Below, piece by piece: positions 26,986-35,497 of a DNA stretch of 64,000 bases. The first letter of the stretch is position 1; every line of letters begins with the position of its first letter. Both the position numbers and the translations under genes were made by a program. The notes below the pieces were generated by a model. It worked only from the letters and a program-made list of their open reading frames with translations. It was not told the DNA's origin and did not search any database. Location: NCBI RefSeq assembly GCF_020991475.1, contig NZ_JAJMPA010000001.1:1612001-1676000 (forward strand), read 5' to 3'. Source of the stretch: Pedobacter sp. MC2016-14 (GTDB lineage Bacteria > Bacteroidota > Bacteroidia > Sphingobacteriales > Sphingobacteriaceae).

Positions 26986-27023
26986 AAAAATCGGCGTTTA
27001 CGGCTGTTTAAACACCGATTTTT
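26986..27023. terminator. Strong bidirectional-type hairpin between divergent promoters
   Basis: AAAAATCGG-C-GTTTA (26986-27000) pairs with TAAAC-A-CCGATTTTT (27009-27023), 14 of 15 positions, with an 8-base loop and an A-run and T-run at its ends. It lies between the rluB promoter and the transglycosylase promoter, where a terminator for neither gene is expected. Confidence 0.5.
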
Positions 27024-27043
27024 GCAGTTTGTTTTGTAATTAC

Positions 27044-27074
27044 TTGATAATTAGCCAAATATATTGTAGGTTTG
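27044..27074 (+). promoter_or_regulatory. Promoter for the lytic transglycosylase gene
   Basis: TTG (27044-27046), 20 bases, then TAGGTTTG (27067-27074). This has the same geometry as the rluB promoter on the other strand. The ATG of the gene follows 38 bases later after a strong ribosome binding site. Confidence 0.65.
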
Positions 27075-27112
27075 CCGACGTTTTATAATTGTTAACCAAA
27101 AAAAGGAGGAAA

Positions 27113-27943
27113 ATGATAAAGAAACACATAATAACATGCTCAATAATTTTAGCATTATTGATCATAGCAAAAGTGTTCGCTTACTACATGCCCCAAGCAA
27201 CAAAAAGTCAAAAAGAAGTAACCAACAGTACCAATAAAAAAGACACCACCACCACACAAATTATACCTCAAAAAAAGGAGCCTGAAGTTAAAAAAGACGG
27301 ACCCGGATTTAAGAAAGCACAGTTAAGCTTTGCAAAAGAAAGACTACCCGAAGGAGACAAAAAGGTAGCAGGCAAAATGAAGCGGATTTTGGCTTCATTT
27401 AATCACCGCCACATCCAAACCAATCGTTTACATCAAAAAGCCGCGGAATGGTTTCCAGTAATTGAGCCAATTCTTGCTTTTTACGGCATTCCTAACGATT
27501 TTAAGTATGTTCCATTGGTAGAATCGGGCTTAAACGCTGGAGTTTCAGCCAAAGGTGCGGCCGGATTCTGGCAGTTTATGCCAGGTACAGCCAGAAGTTA
27601 TGGCCTAAAGGTGAATAGCGATATCGATGAACGTAAAAATTTGCGTAAATCTACTATTGCCGCCTGCAAGTACATTAAAGAACTTCATGATATTTTTGGT
27701 AACTGGGCTTTAGTGGCTGCTGCCTATAATGTAGGTGATAACCACATGAAGAAGCAGATCAACCGTCAAAATCAGAAAAATTACTTTAAAATGAAGCTGA
27801 ACCGTGAAACAGCAGGCTATGTTTATAAGCTGATTTCTATGAAAGCGATTGTAGAAAATCCAGTTCAGTATGGTTTTAGGGCACCAAGAGCTTTATTAGC
27901 TTATAATGCTGAAAACGAAAGATCGGAAAGAGAATTAAATTAA
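27113..27943 (+). CDS. Membrane-anchored lytic transglycosylase (SLT domain)
   Basis: The ATG at 27113 is preferred over an upstream in-frame TTG because AAAAGGAGGA directly precedes it, an unusually strong Shine-Dalgarno for this phylum. The 276-residue product has an N-terminal membrane segment (~6-22), a Lys/Thr-rich linker, and a soluble lytic transglycosylase domain (~110-250) with the catalytic glutamate in VESGLNAG (about 137), then GAAGFWQFMPGTA and VAAAYNVGD. It cleaves peptidoglycan between MurNAc and GlcNAc. It is monocistronic, with a terminator shortly after the stop. Confidence 0.9.
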   Translation: MIKKHIITCSIILALLIIAKVFAYYMPQATKSQKEVTNSTNKKDTTTTQIIPQKKEPEVKKDGPGFKKAQLSFAKERLPEGDKKVAGKMKRILASFNHRHIQTNRLHQKAAEWFPVIEPILAFYGIPNDFKYVPLVESGLNAGVSAKGAAGFWQFMPGTARSYGLKVNSDIDERKNLRKSTIAACKYIKELHDIFGNWALVAAAYNVGDNHMKKQINRQNQKNYFKMKLNRETAGYVYKLISMKAIVENPVQYGFRAPRALLAYNAENERSERELN

Positions 27944-27985
27944 AGCCGGAACACCGCTTTAATAAAAGACAAATTGCAAATGGGG

Positions 27986-28015
27986 AAAGCCGTTCCGGAA
28001 TATGGAGCGGCTTTT
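27986..28015 (+). terminator. Rho-independent terminator of the transglycosylase gene
   Basis: AAAGCCGTTCC (27986-27996) pairs with GGAGCGGCTTT (28004-28014) with one G-U pair and a 7-base loop, followed by TG. It lies 43 bases after the stop. Confidence 0.7.
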
Positions 28016-28187
28016 GTGTAAACAAGAATTTTCAGAAATATTAGCTCTTTTTATTTCTTTTTTCTATTTTAGCTTGATAATTAATCGCTTATGTCTCCGC
28101 TCAATTGTCTTTCAGATCCTATCGGTTCAATAATAGTGAGGTATTTACGGGCATATATCTTATTCTTAAATCTTTTAACCTTTCAAA

Positions 28188-28427
28188 ATGAAAATTGAAA
28201 TCAATAGGATTATCACTATCGATTCTTTAATCCAGCACAAATGTACAGGATGTCCAAATTCTCTCGCCCGAAGACTTGGGATCTCTAAAAGAACACTTCA
28301 CTACTACATTACGTTCATGAAGGAGAATATGGAGGCACCGATCTCGTACAGTAAGCAGAGAAAAACGTATTACTATTGTACTGGTGGATCCTTCTTATTT
28401 GTTTTTCAAAAGGAGGTTCCTTCCTAG
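28188..28427 (+). CDS. Small winged-helix-like DNA-binding protein
   Basis: This 79-residue protein has a helix-turn-helix pattern at residues ~20-45 (NSLARRLGISKRTLHYYITFM) followed by a strand-turn-strand ISYSKQRKTYYY resembling a wing. No other domain is present. It is isolated, with 168 bases before the convergent candidate immunity gene. It may be a local regulator of the neighbouring RHS genes, which is inference from position only. Confidence 0.7.
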   Translation: MKIEINRIITIDSLIQHKCTGCPNSLARRLGISKRTLHYYITFMKENMEAPISYSKQRKTYYYCTGGSFLFVFQKEVPS

Positions 28428-28595
28428 CTCTTAAAATCTACTTCTGAAGTTATTTGCATACTGATTTTATGTCTGGTTTCTAAATTTACTAAATATACGG
28501 GCTCATTCTATTAATACATGATCATATTAACACGTTAAATCCTAAGTGTTGTTCATTGTGTGAAATCTTAGCCTTTAAACTTCAAAAAACATTTT

Positions 28596-29072
28596 TTAGT
28601 CTCCAAATCCATCTAAATTAATTAATCCTTTATTATTTTCAGTGATTATTCCATTATCAAAGGAGTTTTGAAATCCTTCTCCCTCATTTCCCAATAGATT
28701 AGTTCCTTTTAAAAATATATTATTACATACTTCAACTTTTGCTTCAAATTGACAATCAAAGAAATTTACAAATTCTTCAAATGTATTATTTGAAATCTTG
28801 ATTGGCTGTTCATTATGTCCCCCCATTTGATAGTCTACATAGCTTAATACTTTATTGTTATTAAAAATTAGGCCCCCTTTAGGCCAGTAAGAATGAAATA
28901 ATAGTTTTTCTATTATACAATTGTCAATAATGATTTCGGAATCAGACTCAAATAGATCAAAATCTAATATTTTTATTTTTGAATTCGAAATGTGGCATGT
29001 CGATGTCTTGATATCTAATTCAGAACTACGCAGTGTGCCTATATTTTTACCGTCAATTTTCATATTTACCAT
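28596..29072 (-). CDS. Candidate immunity protein for the RHS C-terminal domain
   Basis: The 158-residue protein has no signal peptide and consists of short repeating hydrophobic/polar strands (KIKILDFDLF, IIIDNCIIEKLLF, ISNNTFEEFVNF, EVCNNIFLKG), suggesting a right-handed beta-helix or pentapeptide-like fold. Its ATG overlaps the last 7 bases of the RHS gene, a coupling typical of toxin-immunity pairs; a second in-frame ATG (residue 4) is possible. Placement directly after a variable RHS C-terminus, cytoplasmic nature and coupling are the evidence for immunity; no known immunity family was recognised. Confidence 0.55.
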   Translation of the reverse strand: MVNMKIDGKNIGTLRSSELDIKTSTCHISNSKIKILDFDLFESDSEIIIDNCIIEKLLFHSYWPKGGLIFNNNKVLSYVDYQMGGHNEQPIKISNNTFEEFVNFFDCQFEAKVEVCNNIFLKGTNLLGNEGEGFQNSFDNGIITENNKGLINLDGFGD

Positions 29073-32000
29073 TTTACATTCCCTAAATTAATTACCGTTT
29101 CTTTTGTTACTCGACTTGAAATGCCGGGATACATATTCATAGATCGAACTACTCCATTTTCAACATTTACCATAATGGTTTTCTGAATTCCATTAACGGT
29201 TACATGCAAAGTATTATTTCCTGAGGTTAGCTTCGACATATTTTTAGTTACTAAAGTAGATGCTTTACTAAGCATAGTTTCCATAGATAGACCTAAATCA
29301 GCATGTCTGCCTTTTGCAAATGCATGTTTAGCGAATTTCGCTAGAACTTCACTACTTATCGTCACAGTTTTTGTAGAAAACCATCTTGAAGAATAAGTCA
29401 AAAGATTTGGTAATTCTGCGGCGATTAAGTCCCTTGCCATGGCAATTATAATAAGAATTTTATTGAGTTCACGAAGGGATTCTAATTGTGCAACTCTCAT
29501 CTCATGCCTTTCTTCGGGAGTCGCCCGTCTTTCTTCAAACTTTTTTGGTTTCCCAGGATCCCCTTCTTTTTCAACAAAGTAACCCGGCTTTTGACCAAAA
29601 CCGCCATCCCAAACTTCATCGTCTACATTATGGTAGCTTATGGGGCCATATTTAGCAGTCTCTTTGCTCCCAGCTGAAATTCCGTCAGGAGTACCAGTTG
29701 TACTCTTCCCATCTGGGTCAATATTCTTAATAGGATTGTTTTCTGTGTAGTTATAAGGGTTAAATGCATAAGATTCCTCACTCAGAGGATCTATAACGTT
29801 CCATCTTCCTATAACCGGATCATAAAACCTTGCGCCGTAATCATACTGCCCATCCTCATTATTTGAATTTAATTCATCTTGAATCTCCTTTCCATTGTAA
29901 AGGTATTTGTTGGTTAAAGATACAGGACTTCCAGAGGATTTACGCTTTCCAAAGGGATAATAATCATCACTTTGCAGTCGTTCAAGTTGTTGGGTTATCG
30001 GGTTCTGCTGAAAACTAAAGCGTACATTACCTAGATGGTCCATTAAATTGTAATTATACTTATAGTTTCCACTATTATTTCTGGCCAGTCCCTCATCTGT
30101 ATGAATAACGTCGATTACATTTCCATCATATTCAATTCCGTCGATATAGTGGCGTGTTATCCCATTGCTAACTTTCCTTAGTTTACGACCCGTTGCATCA
30201 TAGGTATAAGCCAAATTAAGTCCCGATTTTGTAGCAAGGGCAGGCAAGTTTAAAATGTTATAAGTAAGATTTACTCCTGTTCGGCCATCTAAGTCAGCGT
30301 TCCCATTATCATCGTAATGATAAATTCCGGTGGCTGATGAGCCGTTAGTTACCTGCTCTAATTTGGTCTCATTATAAGCATAGGTGCCCGCTAATCCTCC
30401 GTCCCGGCTAAGGCTTTTAATATTGCCCATTACATCATAGGTTAAGGCCTCGTTCATTACAATTCCTGTACTCACGCCATTAAGCAATCGATTAAGGGCA
30501 TCATATGTGTAAGTAAAATTATTAGATAAGGTGGGACCTGCAGCCCAGCTTTGATCTGCAATATTTCCATTGTATTGAGGTGTTGTTCCATCCTGATATT
30601 TCAACTCAAAGCTAAATTCGTTTGAAATAGACCGTTTTAACCATCCACGCTCATTGTAGAAATAGTCTGTATGTTGCAAAAAGTTGATTTCATCTGCACT
30701 ATGTAGGTACTTTGTTTTTAATTGCCCTAATTCATTGTATTCTAATTTGCTGATGACAAGTTCCTGAGGTGAATTTATGGACTCCTTAGTTAAAATTTTT
30801 CTTCCTGCGTGATCGTATGTGTAGCTGTTAGTGATTGTTGTCAATACTGATCCTGAGTGATGGATCCGGAAGCTATTTTTAGGGCTACCAGAAAAATAAT
30901 AATAAAGTTCAGTTTCGTCATAATTGTTTGCATTCAGACTGCCAGAAAGGTAATGCTGCTTAAAATTCTTTTTTAGCCTGCCTTCTTCATCATAAAAGTT
31001 TAAACTCGATAGCATGGTATTTGTTCCAAGCACTCTCACTTTAGTACCAGTTAAAAGTCCTCTTGTCATTTTACTTCCTGTGTAATTATAGTCTGTACCA
31101 CCTGGAAAAGAGTAATCATCATAATAGTTAACAGTATTGATCTCAAAACCATCCCGAGGGAAACTCAAATTTCCGTAATCGGAAGTCCCAATTCTTTCCT
31201 CCCAAAGTACAGTTTCAGTATTTACTAATGTCTGTAGTTCCGCTCGTGATAAGCTATTGGAATAAATTCCAGATTGTATTAATCTGCCTACAGCGTCGTA
31301 TTTGCTGTAGATCCAGATGCCTGATTTTCTTTGTTTTGGGTCCTGTGTTAGGATAGGCTGATCAAGTATATTATAAATAAGGCTATTCCAGTTTAGTTGT
31401 CCGGGAATTCGCTTTTCAATTAATCTATTCCGATGATCATAGCGGTATTGATAGCAATAACCATCAAGTGTCGCTTGATTGATTTCACCAGCATCTGGGT
31501 TTGTATTTGCAGGTAGCACAAAACACAGATTGCCAAAATCATCATAAACATAGTAAGTGGAAATTGTCTCGACAATTCCATCTTTCAAGTTGAATACACG
31601 CTTAGCAATCAACTTGCCTTCGTTATTTTTATATTCTTCAGTAGTGCATGGTTTTCCAGATACCCAGTTTTCATTTTTTGAAATGGTTAAATTTAATGTA
31701 TTAGCTTCATAGTATCCTGTTTCTGATAATGTTCTTTCATGTTCGTGTCCAACTACTACCGATGATGCCGCCCTATATAATCGCACAGCAAAACCATCAT
31801 TGCCGTAAGCTAAGGAAATATTGTTAGCACGATATTCCATTTTCTGGGTATGCCCTAAACTATTATTTGCTATTGGTTGCCATACATCTCCTTCTGCGCC
31901 TTGTTCTGTACTACGGTTTAATGGTGACGGTTCAAATACTGTTACCTCGTATGGGCTGGACATATCTTTATAATCCATATTCGGTAAGCTAAAGTAATTT

Positions 32001-34867
32001 TTTTGCGCACTATTACTATAGCCATTACTTCCGGTTAGCGCGTCTGGGCGATAAGTTCCTGGTGCTCCTTCTGATGTGGTATAAGGAAGGTATTTTATAC
32101 TTTCACGCCCGAAAGGGTCATGTGCGTTAGGTTGAATGAGGTCTTTAGTTCCGTTTCCATTGCCTTTAACCCGTACAGTTTGCAATGGCCTGCCTAGACC
32201 GTCAACATATTGGATGCTGGTTTGAACCTGCATCTTATCGCAACTGGCAGCAACTACAGCTGCCTCTGTCGTTAAATCTGCGACCAAAGGTGTATAAGTC
32301 AGCACATAATTTTGATTCTGACTTGGCGTGATACAAGCAACAGGCAGTGTAACTGCAAAGGCTACCGTAGCGCTAGCAAAACTGCCAAAGCCATATGCAG
32401 TAATTGTGTAGTTAGTTAATGGAGATGCCACAATTGGCGTACCACTGATGGTACCTGTTAGGTTATCAAATACCAGACCTGCAGGAAGCGCAGGACTAAT
32501 GGAATATGGACTGGTTATCAGTTTTCGAATCCGGTTACCTGCATTCTCGGCTACATACATATTCCCGCTACCATCCCTTGAAATACCGAAGGGCGAGTTC
32601 AGCCGCGCAGCAGTACCAGGACCATTGGTTGAGCCCGGAGTAAGTGCACCAGTAAAAGTAGTGACCACACCAGCCGGGGTAACCTTGCGGATCATGTGGT
32701 TCCCCTGATCTGCCACATATAAATCTCCTGAATTACCAATCACCAGATTGTTAACATCCACAAATCTTGCTGCTGTGCCAGTCCCATCCGCATATCCCGC
32801 AGTATTGTTTCCCGCGATTGTAGAAACAACCCCTGAAGTACTAATCTTTCTTACCTGTCTGCTTACCCGGTCAGCTACGTACATATTTCCCTCAGCGTCA
32901 ACAGCCAGGCCCATTGGCTGGTTAAACGTGGCAGACAGTGCCGGTCCATTTGCCGATCCGGCAGTGCCCGTTCCGGCAAAATTACTGACCACACCTGCAG
33001 GTGTGATTTTTCGGATCTTATTGTTTCCCCCATCGCCGACATACAGGTTCCCCGAAGCATCAAAAGCCAGACCCATGGGGTTGTTAAAACTAGCCCCGGT
33101 ACCCATACCATTGGCCGAACCCTGTGAACCACTCCCTGCGAACGTACTTACTACACCTGTCGGGGTAATTTTACGAATCCTGTGGTTCTGCTGATCGGTA
33201 ACAAAAAGATTACTATTGGCATCAATGGCTATAGAAGAAGGATGCTGAAAACGAGCGAATGTGCCTGTCCCGTCTAAATAGCCTCCATATCCCACCCCCG
33301 CAAAAGCGCTTACTACACCTGTAGGAGTAATCTTCCGAATTTGGTGGTTTCCGGCATCACATACATAAACATTGCCCAATGCATCAACTACTGAATTTAG
33401 AGGATTGTATAGCGTGGCCGATGTGCCCGTTCCATTTGCAGAACCGGCATTTCCGTTCCCCGCAAAATAAAACGTTTGTCCAGGTGCGCAAACTGCACCA
33501 CCGGTATTGGCAGGTGTTAAGGTCGTAGCAGTACCCACAGCGAAAGTTGGCATAGCCGCGTAGCTGATGAGTGGTGGCAGCGCCGTCATTATTATATTTA
33601 TTGTTGAAACAATGTTTCCCGTATTAGAAGAATAGCCTTCTGAAACCAGGTAATACGTGCCTGCAGATAAAGTTGTTTGTATAAAAGCCTGCGATCCTAC
33701 GCACGGAGATGTAGAACCTACATAAGTATCATCATTTGACGTAATCAGGTTTCCAGAGGCATCGAGCACATGCATATAGGTATCAAAACCACTGCCACAG
33801 TGGGATAAAGTCACGTCAGCAGTTCCATTGAGCACAAACTTATAATAAATATCATTGCTGCTCTGTCCATAATCATTCCCCAGACAAGGATCCGCATTAC
33901 TTCTGGTATCCGTAAAACTCCCCGGCGCGTTAAAACTCCCCGCATTAATAGCCGTAGCCATATTAGCTCCGGGGATAGGAGTAGGACTACTTGCATTAAT
34001 AGTAGTTATAATATTTCCCGTGTTGTTACCTGCCCCTTCAGAAACCACATAATAAGTGCCTGCTGGAAGCAGCATTTGTATAAAAGCTTCAGAACCTAAA
34101 CAAGGCGATAATGCAGAATCATCGTTCGAGGCAATCAAATTCCCCGAAGCATCCAGCAAGTGCATGTAGGTGTCAAATCCACTACCGCAATGAGAAAGCG
34201 TTACTGTGGAAGCGCTGCTTAAAGTAAACTGATAGTAAATGTCATTATTCGGCTGTCCATATTCATCACCCATCCCTGAAGTACCGTTACTCCTTGAATC
34301 TGAAAAAAAACCTCCACAAGATCCCATTGTCCCCGCAACAATTGGATTATTAATGGTAGCGCCATCGGGCTGAACAGCGGAGGGTATTGCATACATGAAC
34401 ATCTGTATCGATCCACTATAGGAGGTATATCCGCTTCCTTCTACCGCAACATAATATGTACCCGGAGCAAAAGTCTGAACTACCTCCGCCTGATAGCCAC
34501 AACTTCCGGAATAATCAGAATAAGCCACCGGATTATTATACTGATCCAACACATGCAGGGCCGTACTGATCTCACTTCCACAAGTACTGATCTGCAGTTC
34601 TGTGTAATCATTTAGAGTAAAGGTATACCACAAATCAACCCCGTACCCCCCGATACTATTGTAATAGGAATAAGTTTCCAAATAATGACTATCCAGAAAA
34701 TAAGGATTGCCTCCACTGCCCAGTACACCTGCAGGAATGGCATCGTACATCCAGGTGCCGGACTGTGCTTTAGTAGAATTAAAACCCGCGCAGAAGAAAA
34801 CAAGAAGGGTTAACAACCAGCCGCGGCCGGTTTTTTTAAGAGCAGAAAATGAGCATTTAGGTGGCAT
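29066..34867 (-). CDS. Giant exported RHS/YD-repeat protein with NHL propeller and C-terminal candidate toxin
   Basis: This 1933-residue protein has a signal peptide (WLLTLLVFFCAGFNSTKAQ). Domains in order: three related beta-sandwich repeats with CGSGFDTYMHLLD-like motifs, resembling pre-peptidase C domains (~36-425); about six NHL repeats (GNHQIRKITPTGVV-type, ~460-790); a DUF6443-like start of the RHS shell (NYVLTYTPL, SIQYVDGLGRPLQTV, ~850-960); YD repeats; and the RHS core ending YDYGARFYDP, NPYNYTENNP and DPDGK (~1715). The last ~212 residues have unrelated composition. The final ~100 (with HAFAKGRHADLGLS, MNMYPGISSR) look like a compact toxin, possibly a BECR-fold RNase, though that fold is a weak guess. 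A small overlapping gene follows. Confidence 0.85.
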   Translation of the reverse strand: MPPKCSFSALKKTGRGWLLTLLVFFCAGFNSTKAQSGTWMYDAIPAGVLGSGGNPYFLDSHYLETYSYYNSIGGYGVDLWYTFTLNDYTELQISTCGSEISTALHVLDQYNNPVAYSDYSGSCGYQAEVVQTFAPGTYYVAVEGSGYTSYSGSIQMFMYAIPSAVQPDGATINNPIVAGTMGSCGGFFSDSRSNGTSGMGDEYGQPNNDIYYQFTLSSASTVTLSHCGSGFDTYMHLLDASGNLIASNDDSALSPCLGSEAFIQMLLPAGTYYVVSEGAGNNTGNIITTINASSPTPIPGANMATAINAGSFNAPGSFTDTRSNADPCLGNDYGQSSNDIYYKFVLNGTADVTLSHCGSGFDTYMHVLDASGNLITSNDDTYVGSTSPCVGSQAFIQTTLSAGTYYLVSEGYSSNTGNIVSTINIIMTALPPLISYAAMPTFAVGTATTLTPANTGGAVCAPGQTFYFAGNGNAGSANGTGTSATLYNPLNSVVDALGNVYVCDAGNHQIRKITPTGVVSAFAGVGYGGYLDGTGTFARFQHPSSIAIDANSNLFVTDQQNHRIRKITPTGVVSTFAGSGSQGSANGMGTGASFNNPMGLAFDASGNLYVGDGGNNKIRKITPAGVVSNFAGTGTAGSANGPALSATFNQPMGLAVDAEGNMYVADRVSRQVRKISTSGVVSTIAGNNTAGYADGTGTAARFVDVNNLVIGNSGDLYVADQGNHMIRKVTPAGVVTTFTGALTPGSTNGPGTAARLNSPFGISRDGSGNMYVAENAGNRIRKLITSPYSISPALPAGLVFDNLTGTISGTPIVASPLTNYTITAYGFGSFASATVAFAVTLPVACITPSQNQNYVLTYTPLVADLTTEAAVVAASCDKMQVQTSIQYVDGLGRPLQTVRVKGNGNGTKDLIQPNAHDPFGRESIKYLPYTTSEGAPGTYRPDALTGSNGYSNSAQKNYFSLPNMDYKDMSSPYEVTVFEPSPLNRSTEQGAEGDVWQPIANNSLGHTQKMEYRANNISLAYGNDGFAVRLYRAASSVVVGHEHERTLSETGYYEANTLNLTISKNENWVSGKPCTTEEYKNNEGKLIAKRVFNLKDGIVETISTYYVYDDFGNLCFVLPANTNPDAGEINQATLDGYCYQYRYDHRNRLIEKRIPGQLNWNSLIYNILDQPILTQDPKQRKSGIWIYSKYDAVGRLIQSGIYSNSLSRAELQTLVNTETVLWEERIGTSDYGNLSFPRDGFEINTVNYYDDYSFPGGTDYNYTGSKMTRGLLTGTKVRVLGTNTMLSSLNFYDEEGRLKKNFKQHYLSGSLNANNYDETELYYYFSGSPKNSFRIHHSGSVLTTITNSYTYDHAGRKILTKESINSPQELVISKLEYNELGQLKTKYLHSADEINFLQHTDYFYNERGWLKRSISNEFSFELKYQDGTTPQYNGNIADQSWAAGPTLSNNFTYTYDALNRLLNGVSTGIVMNEALTYDVMGNIKSLSRDGGLAGTYAYNETKLEQVTNGSSATGIYHYDDNGNADLDGRTGVNLTYNILNLPALATKSGLNLAYTYDATGRKLRKVSNGITRHYIDGIEYDGNVIDVIHTDEGLARNNSGNYKYNYNLMDHLGNVRFSFQQNPITQQLERLQSDDYYPFGKRKSSGSPVSLTNKYLYNGKEIQDELNSNNEDGQYDYGARFYDPVIGRWNVIDPLSEESYAFNPYNYTENNPIKNIDPDGKSTTGTPDGISAGSKETAKYGPISYHNVDDEVWDGGFGQKPGYFVEKEGDPGKPKKFEERRATPEERHEMRVAQLESLRELNKILIIIAMARDLIAAELPNLLTYSSRWFSTKTVTISSEVLAKFAKHAFAKGRHADLGLSMETMLSKASTLVTKNMSKLTSGNNTLHVTVNGIQKTIMVNVENGVVRSMNMYPGISSRVTKETVINLGNVKW

Positions 34868-34898
34868 GGAGAAGATTTAGATGAAAGCTTTGAGTAAA

Positions 34899-35258
34899 TC
34901 AGTTTGTTTTTGCAGGTGATACCTGCTCCCGTTCTGTAGTCGGGATAATCTTTGCCTGCTGGGTGGGACTTAATAGTAACCTTAACTGCTGATTTTTTGC
35001 ATCCATTAGGGACTTAATTCTAACCCGTTTTACTGCATCATTTAAGCTAGTGTCTGCCATCAATTGGTTTATGCCTGCTTTGTAAATGGCTTGAATTTGC
35101 GAAACCTTTTCGGCCTTAACAGAATCTACCTGCAAAGCTTTGCGGTAATAATTGCGATTCTCTTTTTGCTGTTTTATTTTATTGTCCTGACTGTAACTCT
35201 GTATGCTGCATAGGCACCCTATTAAAACCATGCAAAGGAAGTACATTTCTTTTTTCAT
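34899..35258 (-). CDS. Small exported helical protein
   Basis: The ATG at 35258 is chosen because it gives a proper signal peptide (MKKEMYFLCMVLIGCLCSIQSYSQ); an upstream in-frame start would run through the promoter and palindrome. The mature ~95 residues are helical and charged, with QIQAIYKAGINQL and LLLSPTQQAKI, a pattern similar to Spy/CpxP-like or DUF4890-type periplasmic proteins. It lies 31 bases before the RHS gene on the same strand, so it probably heads that transcript, perhaps assisting folding or export of the giant protein (inference). Confidence 0.65.
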   Translation of the reverse strand: MKKEMYFLCMVLIGCLCSIQSYSQDNKIKQQKENRNYYRKALQVDSVKAEKVSQIQAIYKAGINQLMADTSLNDAVKRVRIKSLMDAKNQQLRLLLSPTQQAKIIPTTEREQVSPAKTN

Positions 35259-35286
35259 TTTATAAATAAATATAAAAGCTAAAGTA

Positions 35287-35294
35287 CAAACGTA
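35287..35294 (-). promoter_or_regulatory. TAnnTTTG element for the small exported protein / RHS transcript
   Basis: On the minus strand this reads TACGTTTG, 28 bases before the 35258 start, matching the -7 consensus. Its upstream edge touches the palindrome at 35294-35316, so a bound protein would block it. Confidence 0.5.
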
Positions 35295-35316
35295 TAGTGC
35301 AAGCACACTGCACTAT
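35294..35316. promoter_or_regulatory. Palindromic operator-like site 1 (AGTGCA half-site)
   Basis: ATAGTGCA (35294-35301) and TGCACTAT (35309-35316) are perfect inverted repeats with a 7-base spacer. The site fills the spacer of the minus-strand promoter. Site 2, on the other side of this divergent region, shares the AGTGCA half-site. Confidence 0.55.
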
Positions 35317-35441
35317 GAAAAATTATTTAAAGTATTTTTATTAGTTTCTGTAGAAAGGAATTTTGTTAAAAAACGTAAGCATTTAATGATGATAATTTCC
35401 TAGGTCTGAGTAATTGATAGATTATTCCTAAAATATTTTTC

Positions 35442-35460
35442 AGTGCAATCTAATTGCACT
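35442..35460. promoter_or_regulatory. Palindromic operator-like site 2 (AGTGCA half-site)
   Basis: AGTGCAAT (35442-35449) and ATTGCACT (35453-35460) are perfect inverted repeats with a 3-base spacer. Nine bases further right is TATTATTG (35470-35477), one mismatch from TAnnTTTG, so this site too sits in the promoter spacer, here of the plus-strand YD gene. Confidence 0.55.
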
Positions 35461-35497
35461 CTGATCTGGTATTATTGCCATAAATCTGATAGCATAT

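Noticed and set aside
27089-27112. Upstream TTG start for the lytic transglycosylase.
   Set aside because: It would place the strong Shine-Dalgarno AGGAGG inside the coding region; the ATG at 27113 is correctly spaced from it.
32448-33194. Plus-strand frames opposite the NHL repeats of the RHS gene.
   Set aside because: They mirror the repeated coding units on the other strand and have no independent start signals.
29066-34867. Possible tandem DNA repeat array in the RHS gene.
   Set aside because: The repetition is explained by the PPC-like, NHL and YD protein repeats; it is not a CRISPR or satellite array.
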